Below, piece by piece: positions 1 to 8,131 of a stretch of 56,853 bases of DNA. The stretch spans positions 1 through 56,853 of the forward strand of contig NZ_RJMV01000010.1 of NCBI RefSeq assembly GCF_003943735.1, given 5' to 3'. The notes beneath the pieces were generated by a model, which was not told the origin of the DNA, ran no database searches, and saw only the letters and a program-made list of their open reading frames with translations. Origin of the DNA: Streptococcus sanguinis (GTDB taxonomy: Bacteria; Bacillota; Bacilli; Lactobacillales; Streptococcaceae). Within the stretch, counting starts at the first letter, position 1, and every line of letters begins with the position of its first letter. The translations under genes were made by a program, and so were the position numbers.

Positions 1-155
1 TCGGCAGAATATTTATTTGGACACCGTTTGATTTCTCGGCTAATTGATGAACGGTGAAAACCTAACTTAGTTGCAATATAGGACAGATTAAAACCTGCTT
101 CAAGATATGCTTCTATCTTTAGCCGATCAATTATGGTAATATGTAAGTAGCCCAT
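1..155 (-). CDS. IS30-family transposase, N-terminal part (runs off the left edge)
   Basis: Reading the minus strand from an ATG at 153-155 gives a helix-turn-helix start of the kind that opens IS30-family transposases: it begins MGYLHITIIDRLKIE and continues with GFNLSYIATKLGFHRSSISREIKR. This domain binds the terminal repeats of the element in that family. A good ribosome binding site (AAGGAG) lies about 6 bases upstream. Only 51 codons are inside the window, so the DDE catalytic domain cannot be seen and it is unknown whether the gene is intact. It is too short to appear in a 60-residue ORF list. The family call is by pattern recognition of the N-terminus. Confidence 0.8.
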   Translation of the reverse strand, partial: MGYLHITIIDRLKIEAYLEAGFNLSYIATKLGFHRSSISREIKRCPNKYSA

Positions 156-250
156 AGGATCTCCTTGTGTCTGTTTGTGTGGTTACTTACAGTTTACACG
201 ATTTGAGAACCTATGGGTTTTTTGTTGCACTATATTTTACAATTTATCAT
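1..250 (-). mobile_element. End of an IS30-family insertion sequence
   Basis: The transposase start is followed on the upstream side by about 90 bases of AT-rich sequence with a stretch reading TTGTTGCACTATATTTTACA near 222-241. IS30-family elements of streptococci often end in a TTGTTGCA-type inverted repeat, so the element probably ends near 240-250. The partner repeat lies outside the window, so the exact end and target duplication are not determined. Confidence 0.5.
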
Positions 251-347
251 AAAGAAAAGAATCAAATTTTGCAAAGGCTTTCTCAAAATTCTGTATTACT
301 TTCTCTCTCTTCAGAAAAATACTTGTCTAGGCTGGCCCAACACATAA

Positions 348-378
348 AAAAGAATCTGGAATTTTTTCCAGATTCTTT
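348..378 (-). terminator. Intrinsic terminator behind the GH13 fragment
   Basis: Perfect inverted repeat AAAGAATCTGGA / TCCAGATTCTTT with a T-rich loop. On the minus strand it is followed by a run of T. It sits just past the GH13 stop codon and still marks the end of the original transcript. Confidence 0.8.
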
Positions 379-385
379 CGAGACT

Positions 386-838
386 TTAGTTTTCCCCTAC
401 TAAGATTGCCAAGGTTTCGTATGGCTGCAGGGTCATCACATGGTCAATCTGAGTCTTGCCGTAATTGGATAGGAGAACCTGACCATTTTGATAATCTGGC
501 AGGATGTCCACCGTAATCGGATCAGCATAGAAGTTGTTAAGGACTAAAAGCTTTTGTCCTTGCCACTCCCGCTCAAAGGCATAGACCTGAGGACTGTCCT
601 CATAGGCTGGCTGATAGCTGCCCTCTGCGATGATAGGCAGTTCCTTACGCAAGGCAATCAATTTCTGATAAAAGGTAAAGATTGGTCCCTTGATTTCATT
701 TTCCACATTGATAAGAGGATAGGATTTGCCCACCTTCAGCCATGGAGTTCCTGTTGTAAAACCTGCATTGACTGAATCATCCCACTGCATAGGCGTCCGA
801 GAATTATCACGAGATTTAGCCTTGATAATCCTGAAGGC
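386..838 (-). pseudogene. GH13 trehalose-6-phosphate hydrolase / oligo-1,6-glucosidase, C-terminal fragment
   Basis: The open frame encodes the last part of a glycoside hydrolase family 13 enzyme. It starts with the conserved KAKSRDNSRTPMQWDDS segment, then GFTTGTPWLKV, then the C-terminal beta-sandwich region ending in LAILVGEN. Intact relatives are about 540 residues and hydrolyse trehalose-6-phosphate or alpha-1,6 oligosaccharides in the cytoplasm. Here about 150 residues remain and the catalytic Asp/Glu/Asp region is gone. The ATG at 788-790 is the internal Met of TPMQW, not a real start. The N-terminal side is cut at about 838 by IS3-family sequence in another frame. The tail (YEDSPQVYAFER, LLSNYGK) fits streptococcal TreC/DexS enzymes better than DexB, but substrate is an inference. 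Confidence 0.8.
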
Positions 839-961
839 TGCTTGAAGCTTTGTCCTTGCTTTCTTAGTTCATAGATCTGAACTTTATCTTCATAACTCAA
901 TTTCATAATAAAACACCCCAAAAGTTAGATTTTTTCTGTCTAACTTTTGGGGTGCAGGTCA
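839..961 (-). mobile_element. IS3-family element remnant: left end plus 22 codons of orfA
   Basis: From the ATG at 904-906 the minus strand reads MKLSYEDKVQIYELRKQGQSFK, the opening of an IS3-family (IS861-like) OrfA helix-turn-helix protein. It then breaks off and runs out of frame into the GH13 fragment. Just upstream is the element tip: a near-perfect palindrome with arms ACCCCAAAAGTTAGA and TCTAACTTTTGGGGT (about 915-952), followed by TGCAGGTCA reading toward 961. The rest of orfA, all of orfB and the other end are missing, so the element cannot move by itself. Confidence 0.75.
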
Positions 962-1064
962 CCAGCTGGCTGAGGTGGTTTCTTTTCTGAGTAGTCTAAG
1001 GCTGCTTTGTTTTGGAGCGACAAAGAGCCTCAAAATTTCTTTATACTTGTTTTAGGAGATTTAT

Positions 1065-1217
1065 ATGAAAAAATTAGTTAAGGGTTTCTGCTGCTTTTTA
1101 AAATTTACTGATTCTTATTACTTCCTTTCCTACTTTTGCGCCTGTGAGAATGTCAATACTTGCTTATCATATAGGGTAACTTTAGATGTCATTGGACTGT
1201 CCTCATTTCTATTTTGA
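1065..1217 (+). other. Short open frame with a good RBS, probably a decayed remnant
   Basis: In the roughly 300-base gap between the IS3 scar and the CorC-type gene, an ATG at 1065 follows TTTAGGAG at good spacing. It opens a 50-codon frame starting MKKLVKGFCCFLKF, which looks like a signal-peptide start, but the rest resembles no family I know. A neighbouring frame also looks protein-like. I read this as the 5' end of a lost secreted-protein gene. The rest of 961-1276 shows nothing else recognisable. Confidence 0.25.
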
Positions 1218-1276
1218 TGCTATTAGTATAATCCCAAAAACTTAAGACAGACTTATAAAAAACTTGAAGGAAACTT

Positions 1277-1305
1277 AAAAGGCTGAGTTTATTTCTCAGC
1301 CTTTT
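1277..1305 (-). terminator. Intrinsic terminator of the CorC/HlyC gene
   Basis: Inverted repeat AAAAGGCTGAG / CTCAGCCTTTT with a 7-base loop that contains the stop codon of the gene. A short T run follows on the minus strand. Confidence 0.75.
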
Positions 1306-2629
1306 CTGCTTCTTCAACAATTTCTGAAATTTCAACCTTAACCTTCGTAACACGGCCATTTTTTACCTTGTCATTGGTTAAAATGAGTTGCTTATTTTGG
1401 CTTTCGACTTCGTAGCTAATGCGTTCTTTCGGATCTGGAATAGTCCCTACACAAGTCAAGTAATAACCAGCAATCGTATCCACATCGTCGCTTTCGATTT
1501 CGACTTCAAAGTATTCATTAAAGTCATTGAGGGTCATGGTTCCTAAAACAATGTAGGTATTCTCACCGATTTCATGGACTTCGATTTCAGCCTTGTCAGT
1601 CTCATCGTCAATCTCACCGACAATCTCCTCCAAGAGGTCTTCCAGTGTGACCAGACCAGCCATACCACCATACTCATCCAAGAGAATCGCCATTTGATTT
1701 TGCGTATTGCGCAGCTCCTTGAGCAAATCATCGACAAACATAGTTTCCGGTACAAAGAGCGGCTCCTGAAGAATCTTGCGCAGAACGATATTGTCAAAAC
1801 CATTGACGAATCCTTCATTAAGCAGTCGCTTGGTATGAATCAGACCGATGACATTGTCCTTGTCTCCATCATAGACGGGAATCCGCGAGAAGCTCTGTTT
1901 GAGAATGCTTTCGATGATTTCCTTGGTGTCGTCCTGAATGTCTACCATAAAGGCATCCGTCCGTGGCACCATCAGTTCACGCGCCATCAGCTCATCCAGA
2001 GAGAAAATCCCCTGCAGCATCTCAATTTCGTCCGCATCCAAGGTCTCTTCGCTCTTAGTCAGCATATACTCAATCTCGTCCCGGGTCATCTTTTCGTCTG
2101 CATCATCAAACTTCATCGGCGTTATCCGGCTCAGCAGGTTGGTTGATGCTGACAGCAACCAGACGAAGGGGCTGACAATCTTGCCAAGAAAGATAATGAC
2201 CGGTGCAGCCCGCACAGCTAGATTGTCTTTCAGGTTCATGGCAATACGCTTAGGATAAAGCTCACCCAAAACAATTGAAATATATGTCAGCAAAATCAGA
2301 GCCAAGAAAGTTCCGATAGCACGTGCAGTCTCGGAATTTCCCATCCAAGAAGAGAAAAGTTTTCCCAGATTATCCGCAAAGCTGGCCCCAGACAGGATAT
2401 TGATAACCGTAATCCCAACCTGAATAGTTGATAAGAAGTTATTGGGGCTCTCTAAGACAGCTAAGAGCCGGATATACTTGAGGTCGCCCTCTTCAGCCTT
2501 TTGCTCCACACGCGCCCGATTGAGCGATACCATTGCCATCTCAGCAGCTGAGAAAAAGGCATTTAACAAAGTCAATATAAACAGTAGTAAGGCTTGCCAT
2601 AACATATTCTGACTGCCAGGGTCTTCCAT
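1289..2629 (-). CDS. CNNM/CorC (HlyC) family membrane protein with CBS pair
   Basis: This 446-residue protein has the layout of the CorC/HlyC family. An N-terminal DUF21 (CNNM) membrane domain with about four hydrophobic segments lies within residues 8-165 and carries the family-typical NAFFSAAEMAMVSLN and SIVLGELYPKRIA stretches. A tandem CBS domain pair follows at roughly 205-330 (ELMVPRTD, SRIPVYDGD, LLDEYGGMAGLVTLEDLLEEIVGEI), then a C-terminal CorC_HlyC domain (about 345-430). Relatives are implicated in magnesium/cobalt efflux or membrane stress; haemolysin is a legacy name with little support. The tail is Glu/Lys-rich. A GAGGAGAAAG ribosome binding site precedes the ATG. It is transcribed alone, between two terminators. 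Confidence 0.93.
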   Translation of the reverse strand: MEDPGSQNMLWQALLLFILTLLNAFFSAAEMAMVSLNRARVEQKAEEGDLKYIRLLAVLESPNNFLSTIQVGITVINILSGASFADNLGKLFSSWMGNSETARAIGTFLALILLTYISIVLGELYPKRIAMNLKDNLAVRAAPVIIFLGKIVSPFVWLLSASTNLLSRITPMKFDDADEKMTRDEIEYMLTKSEETLDADEIEMLQGIFSLDELMARELMVPRTDAFMVDIQDDTKEIIESILKQSFSRIPVYDGDKDNVIGLIHTKRLLNEGFVNGFDNIVLRKILQEPLFVPETMFVDDLLKELRNTQNQMAILLDEYGGMAGLVTLEDLLEEIVGEIDDETDKAEIEVHEIGENTYIVLGTMTLNDFNEYFEVEIESDDVDTIAGYYLTCVGTIPDPKERISYEVESQNKQLILTNDKVKNGRVTKVKVEISEIVEEAEKAEK

Positions 2630-2701
2630 TGATTCTTTCTCCTCGAAATGTATAAGTAAATCTGATTATATCATATTTTTAAATTTAGTGCACAGGAAAT
2701 G

Positions 2702-2737
2702 AAAATAAGACGGAAGGCCTTCCTTCCGTCTTATTTT
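2702..2737 (-). terminator. Intrinsic terminator of the AI-2E family gene
   Basis: Perfect 16-base inverted repeat AAAATAAGACGGAAGG / CCTTCCGTCTTATTTT with a 4-base loop. The A and T flanks make it usable on both strands. It lies downstream of the permease stop at 2781 and upstream of the CorC gene start. Confidence 0.85.
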
Positions 2738-2780
2738 CTAATCTTGAGACTCTGGAATCAATCGATTACCAAACTCATCC

Positions 2781-3905
2781 TTATTTATTAATAATCCCAA
2801 ATTCTTCGTTCTTCTTCTGCTGCTGGGCATCCTTGTGATTGTCATAGAGATTGGCCAAGAACTTGGCGATTTCTTTGAGGATAGAATAGGTCGGGATTGC
2901 CACAATCATCCCTAGAACGCCATAGATATTGCTGGATAGAAGCAAGAGCACCATGATAGTAATGGGATGGACTTTCATCACACCACCAACGATACGGGGA
3001 TAGAGGATATTCCCATCTACCTGCTGGATAATCAGCATGTAAATCAAGGCCGCCACCATCTTCTGAGGATCGGTAAAGGCATACGTAATGACCATGGGAA
3101 TCAAGCCGATACTCGGTCCTACATAAGGAATCAGATTAGCAAGACTGGAGAAAATAGCAAAGACCAAAGCGTACTTGAGTCCAATCACGCTATAGCCAAT
3201 ATAAGCCAGAGCACCAATAATCAGGGCATCGATTGAAATTCCGCTGATATAGCGGGCAACAGTAGCATTGAGATTGGTCAGCAAGCTAGAGATATTGAGC
3301 TTATCGCGCTTGAGGACTGTCCGCTCCAGCATGGGCAAAAGCTTATGGCCGTCCATGAGGAAGTAAACCAAGAAAATCGGCGTCATAATCAAAATCATCA
3401 GCGTATTGACAACTGCCGACAGAACGCTGCCCAGACTGTTGGTCACACTGTTGAGAATATTCTGCAGAATATCCACATAAGACAGGTTGAGCTGCTGGAT
3501 AGTGGACTGGATATTCAGATTTCGAAAGAGCGGATTTTTAGACAATTGATTGACAAAACTTTGAATTTCCCAATAAAGGCCTTGTGTGGAATTAATTAAG
3601 CTGCTCAGCTGATTAATCAAAATCGGCAAGAGATAAATAACGCCCAAAGCAATTAAGCCAAACAAAAGGCTGAGCGTAATCAGAATCCCAATCATTCGGT
3701 TGATTTTGAGCTTCTCCTGGAGAAATTTCACCAGCGGATTGGTGATATAGTAAAGGAATCCTCCCACAAGAAAGGGAATCAAGATTGTATTCACAACGCT
3801 AACAATCGGGGTTATCATATCCCCCATCTGGCGCCAGATAAAGAAGATAATCGTTAGCAAAAGGACCTCGCTGGTCCAAAACATCAGCTTACTTTTATGA
3901 AACAT
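2781..3905 (-). CDS. AI-2E family transporter (UPF0118 / PerM-like)
   Basis: A 374-residue integral membrane protein with about eight hydrophobic segments. The AI-2E family hallmark is in the second half: FAIFSSLANLIPYVGPSIGLIPMVI, followed by QQVDGNILYPRIVGG and SSNIYGVLGMIVAIPTY. Members include E. coli TqsA (linked to autoinducer-2 export) and Na+/H+ antiporter-like proteins, so the substrate cannot be read from sequence. The C-terminus is a charged cytoplasmic tail (DNHKDAQQQKKNEEFG). An AGGAGGAGT ribosome binding site precedes ATGTTTCAT. It is divergent from the ABC ATPase gene at 3980. Confidence 0.92.
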   Translation of the reverse strand: MFHKSKLMFWTSEVLLLTIIFFIWRQMGDMITPIVSVVNTILIPFLVGGFLYYITNPLVKFLQEKLKINRMIGILITLSLLFGLIALGVIYLLPILINQLSSLINSTQGLYWEIQSFVNQLSKNPLFRNLNIQSTIQQLNLSYVDILQNILNSVTNSLGSVLSAVVNTLMILIMTPIFLVYFLMDGHKLLPMLERTVLKRDKLNISSLLTNLNATVARYISGISIDALIIGALAYIGYSVIGLKYALVFAIFSSLANLIPYVGPSIGLIPMVITYAFTDPQKMVAALIYMLIIQQVDGNILYPRIVGGVMKVHPITIMVLLLLSSNIYGVLGMIVAIPTYSILKEIAKFLANLYDNHKDAQQQKKNEEFGIINK

Positions 3906-3940
3906 TTGACTCCTCCTATCAGTTATTTTACCATAAATTT

Positions 3941-3949
3941 TGTTATAAT
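3941..3949 (+). promoter_or_regulatory. Extended -10 promoter for the ABC ATPase gene
   Basis: TGTTATAAT is a consensus extended -10 (TGn plus TATAAT) about 30 bases before the ATG at 3980. No good -35 is seen, which is usual for extended -10 promoters of streptococci. Confidence 0.65.
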
Positions 3950-3979
3950 AAAGGAGATTTAACGAAAGAAAGAGTAAAA

Positions 3980-4774
3980 ATGGAAAAGATTATCAAACTG
4001 GAAAATGTAAGCTTGGCTAAACAAGGCCGAACCATCTTAAAAGATCTCAACTGGCAGGTGAAAAAGGGAGAGCATTGGGCCATCCTCGGCCTCAACGGTT
4101 CTGGAAAGTCTACTCTCCTGCGCCTGCTCATGGCTGAACATTGGAAGACCCAGGGCAAGGTAACAGTTCTCGGTACTGAATTTGGTGCCGGCGACATTCC
4201 TCAGCTGCGAACTAAGATTGGAGTAGTCGGCTCCTTCATTTCTGAACGACTACCCAGCCATCTCAGTGCCGAAGAAATCGTCCTGACAGGCAAGTATAAA
4301 AGCAGTATTCTCTACGCTCCTTACGGACAAGAAGAGCTGAACCAAGCTAGGGAAATGCTGGCCTCCATTGGTGGACAAGATTTGATTGGCCGAAGCTACG
4401 CCAGTCTGTCTCAAGGGGAGAAACAGCTCTTGCTGATTGCGCGCAGTCTCATGGAAAAGCCAGAACTGCTTATCTTAGACGAAGCGACCAGCGGTCTGGA
4501 TCTCTTTGCCCGCGAGCGTCTGCTGGATCAGATTGGTAAGATTACACAGATGAATCAGGCTCCAACCATCCTCTATGTCACCCACCATGTAGAGGAAATC
4601 ACTGCTGCTATGGATCATGTCCTGCTCCTAAAAGAAGGTGAAATCATAGCTCAAGGTCCTAAAGAAAACATTCTTCAAAAAGAAGTCATGGATCGCTTCT
4701 ATCCTCAGCCAGTCGAGCTGATTGAGCTGGGAGAAGACCGCTATTTCGTCAAGGTGGAGGTCAGGTCCTCATGA
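3980..4774 (+). CDS. ABC transporter ATP-binding protein, YlmA-like
   Basis: A 264-residue single nucleotide-binding domain. It has Walker A GLNGSGKST (about residue 38), the Q-loop region around residue 85, signature LSQGEKQ (about 145), Walker B ELLILDEAT (about 165) and the H-loop VTHHVEEI (about 200). No membrane segment is present. The YlmA-type architecture matches stand-alone ATPases annotated as molybdenum/iron-type ABC subunits. The only adjacent partner is the polytopic protein that overlaps its stop by four bases (ATGA), which suggests coupled translation, but that neighbour does not look like an ABC permease. The transported substrate, or whether it is a transporter at all, is unknown. 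Confidence 0.9.
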   Translation: MEKIIKLENVSLAKQGRTILKDLNWQVKKGEHWAILGLNGSGKSTLLRLLMAEHWKTQGKVTVLGTEFGAGDIPQLRTKIGVVGSFISERLPSHLSAEEIVLTGKYKSSILYAPYGQEELNQAREMLASIGGQDLIGRSYASLSQGEKQLLLIARSLMEKPELLILDEATSGLDLFARERLLDQIGKITQMNQAPTILYVTHHVEEITAAMDHVLLLKEGEIIAQGPKENILQKEVMDRFYPQPVELIELGEDRYFVKVEVRSS

Positions 4775-6333
4775 AGCAATTTTCTAATACCATCTTCAAT
4801 CTGGGCTACTTCCTTATTCTGACCATGACTGCGATTGCTTTGCTTTTCCTGTCTGGGCAGATTCTGCTGTCCCACACTTACATCCCTTTGAGGATTGCAG
4901 AAGGAGTCCAATTCGTCAGTAATCCTTGGTATTTCTACCCTATACTCTTACTCTTTCTCCTCAGCCTCTTTTTAATCCGGCCTCTGTTGGAAAAGGTTCA
5001 GACCAAGCATCTTTTTTGGTTTCTGTCCCTCATCTTTATAGCAGCAGCGATTTTTCTGATAACGGCCTACGATGGCCGCATCCGAGCTGACGCCAAGCAC
5101 GTTTTCAATGCAGCCCTAGCCTTTAACCGAGGAGATTACAGCTCGCTGACAACCGTCGGAAGCTACATGTATCGTAATCCCCATCAGTTAGGACTGATGA
5201 CTCTGGAGCGACTTTATGCTTTTATTTCTCCGACGACTCAATTTGCCTTTAGCATGAATGTCGTCTGGACTTTACTCAGTCATTTCTTGATTTACAAGAT
5301 TACTGCCCTGCTCAATGCCAGAGAAATGATTCAGAAATACACGATTCTACTGACCTTTCTCTTTTTACCACAGCTCTTTTTCATCCTCTTTGTCTACGGT
5401 ACCATTCCCGGGCTCTTCTTCTGTCTGCTCAGTCTCTATGCTTTTATCAAGCTGGATCAGAAAGGAAACCTGCTCTATGCCTTGCTGGGAGCCGCTAGCA
5501 TCAGTCTGGCCTGCCTCCTGCGCAACAACTACATCATCTTTGCCATTATGCTGATTGGAGTCTGCTTCCTGTCCATCTTTTACAAATGGTCTTGGAAGAA
5601 ACCCTTAGCCATCATCCTGATTTTAGCTGGCATCCTTCTTTCAAATAAGGGTCTGACGGCCTACTATGAGCAGCTGATTGGGGGCAAGATTGGTGTCGGT
5701 ACCCCAAAAATCGCCTACATCACTATGGGCCTGCGGGATGATCCCAATCGGCAGACCTTAGGAGGCTGGTACGATGCCTACAATACCAAGATTCTCAAGC
5801 GAAACAAATATGATGAAAATTTGGCTACAGAAATGGCCACTCGGGATTTGAAGGATATTTTGATTCACTTCAGTAAGCATCCTGCTTATGCGCTCAAATT
5901 CTTCTACGAAAAGGTCAAGTCGACCTGGACTGAGCCGACTTTTCAGTCTATTTGGACTGGGCCTCAGATTGAGCGCCAGCAATATATGAAGCCGGCTGTC
6001 CTGCGCAGCATTTATGAGGAAAGAAAAGGTTATCAGATTGTTAATTTCCTGCTCTTAACCCTGCTAGCTAGTATCTATCTGCTCTCCTGTTTCTTTATCC
6101 TGCATAAATTTTTCGTCGCCGAGGAAAAGCTAACGCCTTTTGACCTCTATCCCTTCATCTTTCTCTTGGGGGGCGGCCTCTTCCACTTCTTCTGGGAAAC
6201 CAAGAGCCAGTATGTCTATATCTATGTCCTCCTTCTCATCCCTTCCGCCGCTCAATCCTTAGTCGACCTGAGCGATTGGTGGAAGAACAAAGGAAAAGGG
6301 AAATCAACAGACCAGCTTGAGAAAAAACTATAA
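4771..6333 (+). CDS. Polytopic membrane protein, glycosyltransferase-39/GT-C-like
   Basis: A 520-residue protein with roughly 11-12 hydrophobic segments and a short basic tail. After the first three segments there is an extracytoplasmic-type loop with acidic residues (ITAYDGRIRADAKHVFNAALAF). Together with a later soluble stretch (GVGTPKIAYITMGLRDDPNRQTLGGWYDAYNT, about 305-400), this resembles GT-C fold glycosyltransferases of the PMT/mannosyltransferase type found in streptococci. The start overlaps the ABC ATPase stop (ATGA). The closest annotated relatives, from memory, are uncharacterised membrane proteins or glycosyltransferase family 39 proteins. A role in cell-surface glycan assembly is an inference. 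Confidence 0.8.
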   Translation: MKQFSNTIFNLGYFLILTMTAIALLFLSGQILLSHTYIPLRIAEGVQFVSNPWYFYPILLLFLLSLFLIRPLLEKVQTKHLFWFLSLIFIAAAIFLITAYDGRIRADAKHVFNAALAFNRGDYSSLTTVGSYMYRNPHQLGLMTLERLYAFISPTTQFAFSMNVVWTLLSHFLIYKITALLNAREMIQKYTILLTFLFLPQLFFILFVYGTIPGLFFCLLSLYAFIKLDQKGNLLYALLGAASISLACLLRNNYIIFAIMLIGVCFLSIFYKWSWKKPLAIILILAGILLSNKGLTAYYEQLIGGKIGVGTPKIAYITMGLRDDPNRQTLGGWYDAYNTKILKRNKYDENLATEMATRDLKDILIHFSKHPAYALKFFYEKVKSTWTEPTFQSIWTGPQIERQQYMKPAVLRSIYEERKGYQIVNFLLLTLLASIYLLSCFFILHKFFVAEEKLTPFDLYPFIFLLGGGLFHFFWETKSQYVYIYVLLLIPSAAQSLVDLSDWWKNKGKGKSTDQLEKKL

Positions 6334-6344
6334 AACTTGAACAC

Positions 6345-6373
6345 TTGACAAGAATTCCTTATAATTTTATAGG
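6345..6373 (+). promoter_or_regulatory. Sigma-A promoter for the accessory membrane-protein gene
   Basis: TTGACA at 6345-6350, a 17-base spacer, then TATAGG at 6368-6373. It lies just after the end of the core operon and about 70 bases ahead of the ATG at 6445, at the point where base composition becomes AT-rich. Confidence 0.7.
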
Positions 6374-6444
6374 ATTGTTAAGTGACACAAAGTTGAATTT
6401 GTAATTAAAATTTTTTGTATTTTGCGAAGGGAGGATAGTGATTT

Positions 6445-6819
6445 ATGTTTTCAATATCAGGTGCAGTATTATTTGGAATTATAGCAATTATGACAGTTCT
6501 TGTTGCTTGCGGTCTGCCTTTGGGCGAATATACAATGGGTGGACAACATAAAATCTTACCTAAGAAATTTAGACTTGCGGCAGTCATTTCGGTAGCTATT
6601 CAAATTTTTGCCGTGATCATTATTTTGCAATCCGGAGGTTTTATTCCCCTGTGGCTGTCTTTCAAGGTTACTAAATATATTTGTTTCTTCTTTGCCGCTT
6701 ACCTATCCTTGAATACGATTATGAACATGATTTCAAAAAGTAAGAAAGAAAAATATGTTATGACTCCGATTTCACTTATAGCCGGAATATGTTTTTGGAT
6801 AACAGCATTTCAGATGTAG
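6445..6819 (+). CDS. Small four-helix membrane protein, unknown function
   Basis: A 124-residue protein with four hydrophobic segments (about 5-25, 45-65, 70-92, 104-122) and a single conserved-looking cytoplasmic loop, LGEYTMGGQHKILPKK. There are no catalytic motifs. An AGGGAGG ribosome binding site lies about 11 bases upstream of the ATG. It is the first gene of an AT-rich block whose composition differs from the preceding core genes, which suggests acquisition. Similar small proteins occur in many Firmicutes as hypothetical membrane proteins; I cannot assign a function. Confidence 0.75.
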   Translation: MFSISGAVLFGIIAIMTVLVACGLPLGEYTMGGQHKILPKKFRLAAVISVAIQIFAVIIILQSGGFIPLWLSFKVTKYICFFFAAYLSLNTIMNMISKSKKEKYVMTPISLIAGICFWITAFQM

Positions 6820-6889
6820 CATGTGAAATGAGGATCATCTACAGTGCGTTAAATTGAGAATTTATCTAAAAGGAGTTGATTTATTAAAT

Positions 6890-7951
6890 ATGGATAAAAG
6901 CAGAAAATTTATAGCGGTAATTTTAGCATTGCTTGCGGCTATTTTTTATGCAATAAATACACCATTTTCTAAAGTGCTTTTAAATAAGATTCCACCGACA
7001 TTGATGGCATCTTTTCTATATTTGGGAGCTGGAACAGGTGTAGGTATTATGTACTTGTTTCATAGGAAAGTCGAAGAAAAGTATGAAAAGTTAAATAAGG
7101 CAGATTTACCTTATACTGTTGGAATGATTGTCCTTGATATTGCGGCACCTATATCCCTTATGATTGGTATAAATATTGGTTCAGCCTCAAATGCTTCACT
7201 GCTAGGTAACTTTGAAATTGTAGCAACAACAATTATTGCTCTTTTGATATTTAAGGAGAAAGTAACATCAAAGTTGTGGATTGCTATTGGATTTATCACA
7301 ATATCAAGTATAGTTCTTTCATTTGAAGGGGCTGAAAGTTTCAAGTTTTCATTAGGTTCATTGTTTGTTATACTGGCAACTTGCTGTTGGGGACTTGAAA
7401 ATAACTGCACTAGAAAAATTTCAGATAAAAGTACTTATGAGATTGTTTTACTAAAAGGTTTTTTCTCTGGTAGCGGTGCATTTATAGTCGCCCTTATTTT
7501 GGGAGAAAGAATTCCTGAAATGAAATATATAATGGCTGCTTTGCTACTTGGATTTGTGGCATATGGGCTCAGTATTTTTATGTATATCAGAGCACAAAGA
7601 GATTTAGGTGCTACAAAAACTAGTGCATATTATGCTGTAGCTCCGTTTGTAGGAACTTTTTTAGCATTTATAGTAAATGGAGAAAAACTTACTTTGGTAT
7701 ATTTCATTGGTCTTGTTTTTATGATAATCGGCAGCGTAATTGTTGCATATGATACAATGGTTAAACGTCACAGTCATAGTCATTCTCACATAATTGTTCA
7801 CACGCATGATGGGAAAACACATACTCATATTATCACGCATGAACATGAGCATAGTCATTTTATATTAGAGGAAAAGCATAATCATAATCATAAACATAAA
7901 GATTATATGAACAGCAAAGAACATAAATTGATACATGAAAAGAGATTGTAA
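6890..7951 (+). CDS. EamA/DMT-family transporter with histidine-rich C-terminal tail
   Basis: About ten transmembrane helices in two EamA repeats (about residues 8-140 and 150-285), with family features such as FYAINTPFSKVLL and the second-repeat stretch YYAVAPFVGTFLAFIVNGEKLT. The last roughly 65 residues are a cytosolic tail with about twenty histidines, many in HSH, HTH and HNH runs. That is typical of metal-binding tails of zinc, nickel or cobalt transporters and unusual in DMT proteins. I chose the ATG at 6890 because the longer frame from 6854 would put the AAAGGAG sequence inside the gene; the spacing from AAAGGAG to this ATG is rather long (about 14 bases). The transport substrate is unknown; a divalent metal is an inference from the tail. 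Confidence 0.9.
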   Translation: MDKSRKFIAVILALLAAIFYAINTPFSKVLLNKIPPTLMASFLYLGAGTGVGIMYLFHRKVEEKYEKLNKADLPYTVGMIVLDIAAPISLMIGINIGSASNASLLGNFEIVATTIIALLIFKEKVTSKLWIAIGFITISSIVLSFEGAESFKFSLGSLFVILATCCWGLENNCTRKISDKSTYEIVLLKGFFSGSGAFIVALILGERIPEMKYIMAALLLGFVAYGLSIFMYIRAQRDLGATKTSAYYAVAPFVGTFLAFIVNGEKLTLVYFIGLVFMIIGSVIVAYDTMVKRHSHSHSHIIVHTHDGKTHTHIITHEHEHSHFILEEKHNHNHKHKDYMNSKEHKLIHEKRL

Positions 7952-8131
7952 ATTTATAAAAGTGCTGTATTTGAAACATAACAAATTAAAGTTTCAAATA
8001 AAATAAAAATTAAAAATTAAAGCAAGATTAAAATAGTTCAAGAAATTAGAAATTTGTAGAGGTGAGAAAAATGTAATGGCAACCTATTCAACTTAAATCG
8101 AAATAATATAAAATTACGTGGAAATTATAAG

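Noticed and set aside
167..403. 78-residue plus-strand ORF in the IS30/GH13 gap
   Set aside because: No RBS, no family pattern, and it runs through the IS end and the GH13 terminator hairpin.
1574..2146. 190-residue plus-strand ORF opposite the CorC/HlyC gene
   Set aside because: Antisense shadow of a well-supported gene; no RBS or promoter.
6854..6889. Upstream start for the DMT transporter
   Set aside because: It would place the AAAGGAG site inside the gene and adds residues that do not look like family sequence.
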